This document shows positions 61,135 through 64,000 of a stretch of 64,000 nucleotides of DNA, in pieces. This DNA comes from Denitrovibrio sp. Its GTDB lineage: Bacteria; Chrysiogenota; Deferribacteres; Deferribacterales; Geovibrionaceae. A program made the translations under genes and the position numbers. The stretch covers positions 62,001-126,000 of the forward strand of contig PKTM01000012.1 in assembly GCA_002869145.1 (NCBI GenBank), written 5' to 3'. The notes under the pieces were generated by a model, which saw only the letters and a list, made by a program, of their open reading frames with translations, was not told where the DNA came from and made no database searches. Each line of letters begins with the position of its first letter. Positions within the stretch are counted from its first letter, which is position 1.

Positions 61135-62642
61135 TGTGCCGATATGAAGACGTTACACCTAATCCGGAATATCTAATTAAATCAGTGGCTGAACAGGGCT
61201 ACAGCCTAGAAGCAGCATTAGCAGATTTAATTGATAACTCCATATCTGCAGTTGCCGATAAAATCGAGATCCTAATAAAAACAGCAAAAGAACCTTTCAC
61301 CCTTATCCTAGCTGACAACGGACACGGGATGGATGAAGAAACTCTTAAAAAAAGCATGCGTTTCCCATGTACTTCTCCCGACAATCCAAGGACTCAGTCT
61401 GATTTGGGTCGTTTTGGACTGGGCATGAAAACAGCTTCATTTTCGCAAACCAGAAAATTCACCGTGCTCTCAAAAAACGCCTCTTCACTCGATTACAAAG
61501 GAAGAACCTGGGATTTAAATACTCTTACTGATCATGGCTGGAAACTGATTATTAACACTCAAGAAGAAATCTATTCAATGACTGAAGAATATACAAAAAT
61601 GAGTAATGAGTTTCTTGATCCATTTCAGAACTTCAAACCAAATACTATAATAATTTGGCACGGACTTTATAAATATGAAGAATATCTGGAAGAATCAAAT
61701 CGTTCAGCAGCACTAAAAAAAGAAATAACAGAAACCACGGCAGAACACCTGTCATTGGTCTTCCATAAATATATGGAAGACAAAAAAGGACCACTTAAAA
61801 TCAGGCTTAACAACAGTCAGCTCGAACCTTTTAATCCATTTCCTGTTCAGCAAAGTGATTTCAGGCCTATTGAACCCAAACACAGAAAGTTTGGCCCTGA
61901 TTATTTTAATCTTGAAGGCTATATACTCCCAAACAGAAGTATTGAAGAATCAAAAAATGCTGGAAATATATGGACCACAACACACAGAAGTCTTATTGAC
62001 ATGGAAGGAATATATATATATCGCTCAAAAAGAGTAATCTATTTTGGCGGGTGGAGTGGTGTCATTAAAAAATTGCCCCGTCTTCAACTGGCCAGACTCA
62101 AAATTGACATCGGAAATGGTGTCGATAATCTACTGCACCTTAATGTCGCAAAATCAAAGGTTATTATTCCTCATGACCTGAAAGATGCCATTAAAAGTTA
62201 TATTGAAGAATTGAAAGCAGAAGCGACAAAAGAGTTTTTCAATAAGGGGACAACAAGACTAACTTCTGAAAAATGCAAGAACTCATCTTTGTTCGTAACG
62301 ACACCTTCCAGTAAGGGAATGTTGTTGGAACTTAATACTGATTTCCCATTAATAAGGCAAATCATCGATAACCTGCCAAAAAATGAGACCGCCAAATTTA
62401 CTCTTCTAATCAAAATGGTAAACACACAGATCAATAAAATTAAACACACTCATGATGACACTGATTTCCAATGTCTGGCAGAAGAAGAACAAAAAACAGG
62501 AAATGAACAGTTAAAAATAATTATGGAAATAGTTCAGAATAGTGGAATGGATAAAAACGTTGTCAGAAAAGAGCTTCTACCAATGCTGGGATATGATATC
62601 AGCTCTCTGCCAAAAGATATAATAGGAGTACTGTATGACTAA
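61134..62642 (+). CDS. GHKL (MutL/MORC-type) ATPase of a restriction-like system
   Basis: The 502-aa protein has the GHKL motifs N-box ALADLIDNSISA (about 28-39), G1 LADNGHGMDEE (about 60-70) and G2 GRFGLGMKTASFS (about 96-108). Later parts include WGGWSGV-like YFGGWSGVIKKLPRLQLARLKIDI. MutL-like/MORC ATPases next to a cytosine methyltransferase and a Z1 helicase form a described family of predicted restriction-modification systems. It overlaps both neighbours, so all three are cotranslated. Confidence 0.87.
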   Translation: MCRYEDVTPNPEYLIKSVAEQGYSLEAALADLIDNSISAVADKIEILIKTAKEPFTLILADNGHGMDEETLKKSMRFPCTSPDNPRTQSDLGRFGLGMKTASFSQTRKFTVLSKNASSLDYKGRTWDLNTLTDHGWKLIINTQEEIYSMTEEYTKMSNEFLDPFQNFKPNTIIIWHGLYKYEEYLEESNRSAALKKEITETTAEHLSLVFHKYMEDKKGPLKIRLNNSQLEPFNPFPVQQSDFRPIEPKHRKFGPDYFNLEGYILPNRSIEESKNAGNIWTTTHRSLIDMEGIYIYRSKRVIYFGGWSGVIKKLPRLQLARLKIDIGNGVDNLLHLNVAKSKVIIPHDLKDAIKSYIEELKAEATKEFFNKGTTRLTSEKCKNSSLFVTTPSSKGMLLELNTDFPLIRQIIDNLPKNETAKFTLLIKMVNTQINKIKHTHDDTDFQCLAEEEQKTGNEQLKIIMEIVQNSGMDKNVVRKELLPMLGYDISSLPKDIIGVLYD

Positions 62643-64000
62643 CAGAGAACTTATTGATTTCATAAAGACATTAATAACTAATCAAATATCGATTCAGATA
62701 GCTACAGGTAAACCAATAACTAGGGATTTCTTTGAATCAGAAAGCCTGTACTCACATATTACAACTCATTTGTCTCCATTTAATCTCTCTGAAGAAAGAC
62801 TAAGTTCTCTTTTTGAAACTGCGGTAAAGGAGGCAAGGTTAAAACACCAGTCCGGCATGTCTCCAAGCATTTCCATAAATGACAATATTGATTTCGGAGA
62901 TTGGCTCGATGATAAAAAAATAAATGAATTGGGCTGGTCAAAAGATCTTTTGTCGAATTATAGAACCAGATATTTCGCATACCTGAGAAAACTCGGCAGG
63001 TCAGACGAGTACATAGAAGAAACAAAGCGATCCAGTATTGAGATCATAAAAAAACTGGGCAACCCTCTTACAAAAGAACCTTTTTTCAGGAAAGGACTGG
63101 TTGTAGGAGGTGTACAGATGGGTAAAACGGCGAACTTTAATGCAGTCATAAACAGTGCCGTTGATTTAGGGTATGATTTAATAATCGTTCTCTCAGGAAT
63201 AATGGAAGACCTTAGAAAGCAAACTCAGAAGCGGATAGAAACCGATGTAGTTGGAAAGTTTGTTAAAGAAGGTGTTTTTTTAGGAGTTGGCAAAGATGCT
63301 GGATTTGGTCCAAGAGGGGAATACAAGGATGTTATGCAGGTAATTTCAATAACTTCCGAAGATACAGATTTCAAAAGAACTATGCTCGGTGCCGATTTTA
63401 CCTTAAACAGCAGAAACATACTAATATGTAAGAAAAACACAAGTGTACTAAAAAATTTGATCTTATGGCTCAATGATTATCTGACAACAAATAAAAACAA
63501 AATGGAAGAAGTCCCGTTGCTGATTATTGATGATGAAGCGGATAATGCCTCTCTAAACAACCTTGGGCATAAAGGGATTGAATATGCATCTACAATTAAT
63601 GGTCATATAAGAGCCTTGCTGGCATTGTTCAGGAAAAAAGTTTATTTGGGTTATACAGCTACACCTTTTGGCAATGTATTACAGGACAGACATGAATCTC
63701 CTTCGAAAAAGTGGCCAATTAAAGTCAAAGATACTGTCAAAGAGTTTGAGCAGGAATCAAGCCTGTTCCCAAATGACTTTATTGAGTTATTATTTCCCCC
63801 ACCTAACTATGTCGGAGCCAAAAATTACTTTAAAACAAAATATCATGACCATATCAAAACTCTGCCATTAATCGAGCCCATTAAAGATTTCATTAACGAT
63901 TTCCCGTATAGAATAAATATTGATACTAATAACCCAACAAAGGATACATACAGAGCAACAACAAGATCAGTGAATAAGGATGATGACTTCCCTAAAAAAC
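62635..64000 (+). CDS. Z1-domain superfamily-II helicase/endonuclease-like protein (N-terminal part)
   Basis: 455 codons without a stop to the window end. Motifs: GLVVGGVQMGKTANFNAVI (Walker A, about residue 159), LIIVLSGIMEDLRKQTQKRI, LLIIDDEADNAS (Walker B/DEAD, about 298) and VYLGYTATPFGNVLQ (motif III). This is the N-terminal helicase half of Z1 proteins, which are linked to MORC-type ATPases and often followed by a PD-(D/E)XK or AIPR gene. It overlaps the ATPase gene by 8 bp. Confidence 0.88.
   Translation, partial: MTNRELIDFIKTLITNQISIQIATGKPITRDFFESESLYSHITTHLSPFNLSEERLSSLFETAVKEARLKHQSGMSPSISINDNIDFGDWLDDKKINELGWSKDLLSNYRTRYFAYLRKLGRSDEYIEETKRSSIEIIKKLGNPLTKEPFFRKGLVVGGVQMGKTANFNAVINSAVDLGYDLIIVLSGIMEDLRKQTQKRIETDVVGKFVKEGVFLGVGKDAGFGPRGEYKDVMQVISITSEDTDFKRTMLGADFTLNSRNILICKKNTSVLKNLILWLNDYLTTNKNKMEEVPLLIIDDEADNASLNNLGHKGIEYASTINGHIRALLALFRKKVYLGYTATPFGNVLQDRHESPSKKWPIKVKDTVKEFEQESSLFPNDFIELLFPPPNYVGAKNYFKTKYHDHIKTLPLIEPIKDFINDFPYRINIDTNNPTKDTYRATTRSVNKDDDFPKK

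Noticed and set aside
12147-64000. CRISPR array
   Set aside because: No regularly spaced direct repeats were seen; the repeats found are short inverted or paired sites.

Overview
The window looks like the chromosome of a flagellated, didermic (lipid A-making) bacterium with moderate-to-low G+C. The flagellar hook operon, lpxB, a PilM-like protein, hisI, hypE, a CxxCH lipoprotein and a bacteriohemerythrin-like protein would suit an anaerobic or microaerophilic member of Deferribacterota (Denitrovibrio/Geovibrio-like). That placement is inference from gene content; no rRNA is present.

Layout. (1) 1-12.5 kb is ordinary core genome: flgE-flgD-fliK; a tightly overlapping run hypE > CxxCH lipoprotein > hisI > pilM-like > lipoprotein > lpxB (all minus strand); then an ExeA-like ATPase, an AlkC-like repair protein, FmdB, a hemerythrin-like protein, smpB, a quinone reductase and ssrA (tmRNA). 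(2) 12,476-24,466 is an integrative element inserted in the 3' end of ssrA. A perfect 24-bp direct repeat bounds it, and 17-bp arm-type repeats lie just inside both ends. It carries a P4-type integrase, a primase/RepA-like ATPase interrupted by one in-frame TAA, AlpA, a winged-helix protein, an ArdC-like antirestriction protein, SSB, SNase, two MORN/YwqK-like proteins and a structured non-coding region. (3) 24.5-27.8 kb is a retron-like locus: structured RNA region, 38-aa basic ORF, XRE regulator, retron-type reverse transcriptase and a large SEC-C protein with a predicted nuclease-like N-terminus. (4) 27.8-42.4 kb is a defence or accessory zone with many decaying genes: AAA ATPase, ADP-ribosylglycohydrolase fragment, two paralogous unknowns, WYL regulators, PD-(D/E)XK proteins, an IS256 remnant, and McrB-McrC-DUF2779. 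(5) 42.5-44.7 kb holds a 5'-nucleotidase and dnaB. (6) 44.9-59.3 kb has mobile-element functions (a second integrase with an excisionase-like gene, a divergent repressor switch, a relaxase with an accessory gene) around cargo that includes five calcineurin-like phosphoesterases in one operon. (7) 59.5-64 kb is a cytosine methyltransferase, a MORC/MutL-type GHKL ATPase and a Z1 helicase, cut by the window end.

Two patterns link the accessory zone. First, the same 19-bp operator (TGYGACA-N5-TGTCNCW) occurs upstream of four separate transcription units, including the intact WYL regulator at 49,364-50,281, which suggests a shared regulon. Second, at least eight accessory-region reading frames are otherwise continuous but carry isolated in-frame stop codons of all three kinds, with no frameshift. 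One of these lies in the methyltransferase of the R-M-like system, between catalytic motifs I and IV.
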